Shown here piece after piece: positions 6,378 to 6,566 of a DNA stretch of 6,566 nt. Under the pieces are notes generated by a model. That model saw nothing but the letters and a program-made list of their open reading frames with translations. It was not told the DNA's origin and searched no databases. Within the stretch, counting starts at the first letter, position 1. Each line of letters begins with the position of its first letter. The stretch is from Chitinophagaceae bacterium (GTDB taxonomy: Bacteria; Bacteroidota; Bacteroidia; Chitinophagales; Chitinophagaceae). The position numbers and the translations under genes are program-made. The DNA is taken from contig JAJAZO010000049.1 of the NCBI GenBank assembly GCA_026785745.1, positions 1 to 6,566 of the forward strand, in the 5' to 3' direction.

Positions 6378-6566
6378 ACCAGTTGGATTGGATAGTACTG
6401 GTTGTTACTTTGCTAGCCATCATTTCTTATGGCTTGTATAAAAGCCGTACTTCTCACAACCTGGATGGTTATTTTCTCAGCAACAGAAGTTTGCCCTGGG
6501 GAATGGTGCTGCTGAGCATTATGGGTACGCAGGCCAGTGCTATTACTTTTCTTTCTGCACCAGGGC
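6374..6566 (+). CDS. Sodium:solute symporter (SSS/SLC5 family), N-terminal part (cut by window end)
   Basis: The ATG overlaps the preceding stop by 4 bp, and 64 codons are visible before the window ends. Helix 1 is at about residues 5-22 (WIVLVVTLLAIISYGLY). It is followed by HNLDGYFLSNRSLPWG, the characteristic DGYFLxxRxLPW stretch of SSS transporters, and then by MGTQASAITFLSAPG, the start of the next helix that in this family helps form the sodium and substrate sites. The protein would sit in the inner membrane and import a solute together with Na+. The family covers sugars, amino acids, sialic acid, nucleosides and others; the substrate-defining part is outside the window. As the last visible gene of the operon it is the likely importer of whatever the upstream deacetylase releases, by inference. 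Confidence 0.92.
   Translation, partial: MNQLDWIVLVVTLLAIISYGLYKSRTSHNLDGYFLSNRSLPWGMVLLSIMGTQASAITFLSAPG

Larger units (their letters stand above)
3564..6566 (+). other. Operon: exported deacetylase, two small membrane proteins, symporter
   Basis: Four genes in one direction are joined by a 1-bp overlap (6071), a 4-bp gap (6248-6251) and a 4-bp overlap (6374-6377). There is no terminator or promoter-sized space between them, so cotranscription and coupled translation are likely. The operon follows a terminator and a promoter-like site, which set it apart from the M14 gene. It extends beyond the window. Confidence 0.8.

Overview
The window looks like chromosomal DNA of a Bacteroidota, most likely a member of the Chitinophagaceae or a close relative. 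This is inferred from AT-rich DNA, a TonB-dependent receptor, absence of Shine-Dalgarno sites before the starts, -7 boxes of the TAnnTTTG type, and two exported enzymes whose predicted signal-peptidase cut leaves Gln at +1. All genes lie on the + strand and the DNA is almost fully coding. The two intergenic gaps are about 105 bp each.

Layout: (1) positions 1-794 are the 3' end of a TonB-dependent outer-membrane receptor, closed by a hairpin terminator. (2) Positions 900-3455 encode an exported 851-aa M14-family zinc carboxypeptidase-like protein with a C-terminal GATase1-like domain. It has its own near-consensus promoter and a terminator. (3) Positions 3564-6566 appear to be one tightly packed operon: an exported 835-aa PIG-L/LmbE-type deacetylase that also ends in a GATase1-like domain; a 58-aa two-helix membrane protein overlapping it by 1 bp; a 41-aa single-helix membrane protein 4 bp later; and the start of a sodium:solute symporter (SSS/SLC5 family) overlapping that by 4 bp and cut by the window edge.

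Taken together the genes could form a scavenging route: receptor uptake across the outer membrane, periplasmic removal of peptide or acyl groups, then sodium-driven import across the inner membrane. Substrates cannot be read from the sequence, and terminators separate the three units, so the link between them is inference.

The most unusual signals are two short sequences embedded in frame in the two large genes. They resemble two different families of interspersed repeats: a palindrome encoding LPAGQA in a loop of the M14 protein, and a TCCTGAGCTTGCCGAAGGA-type element encoding part of the signal peptide of the deacetylase. The two tiny membrane proteins ahead of the symporter are also of interest as candidate transporter accessory subunits. 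No RNA gene, CRISPR array, insertion sequence or phage gene was seen.
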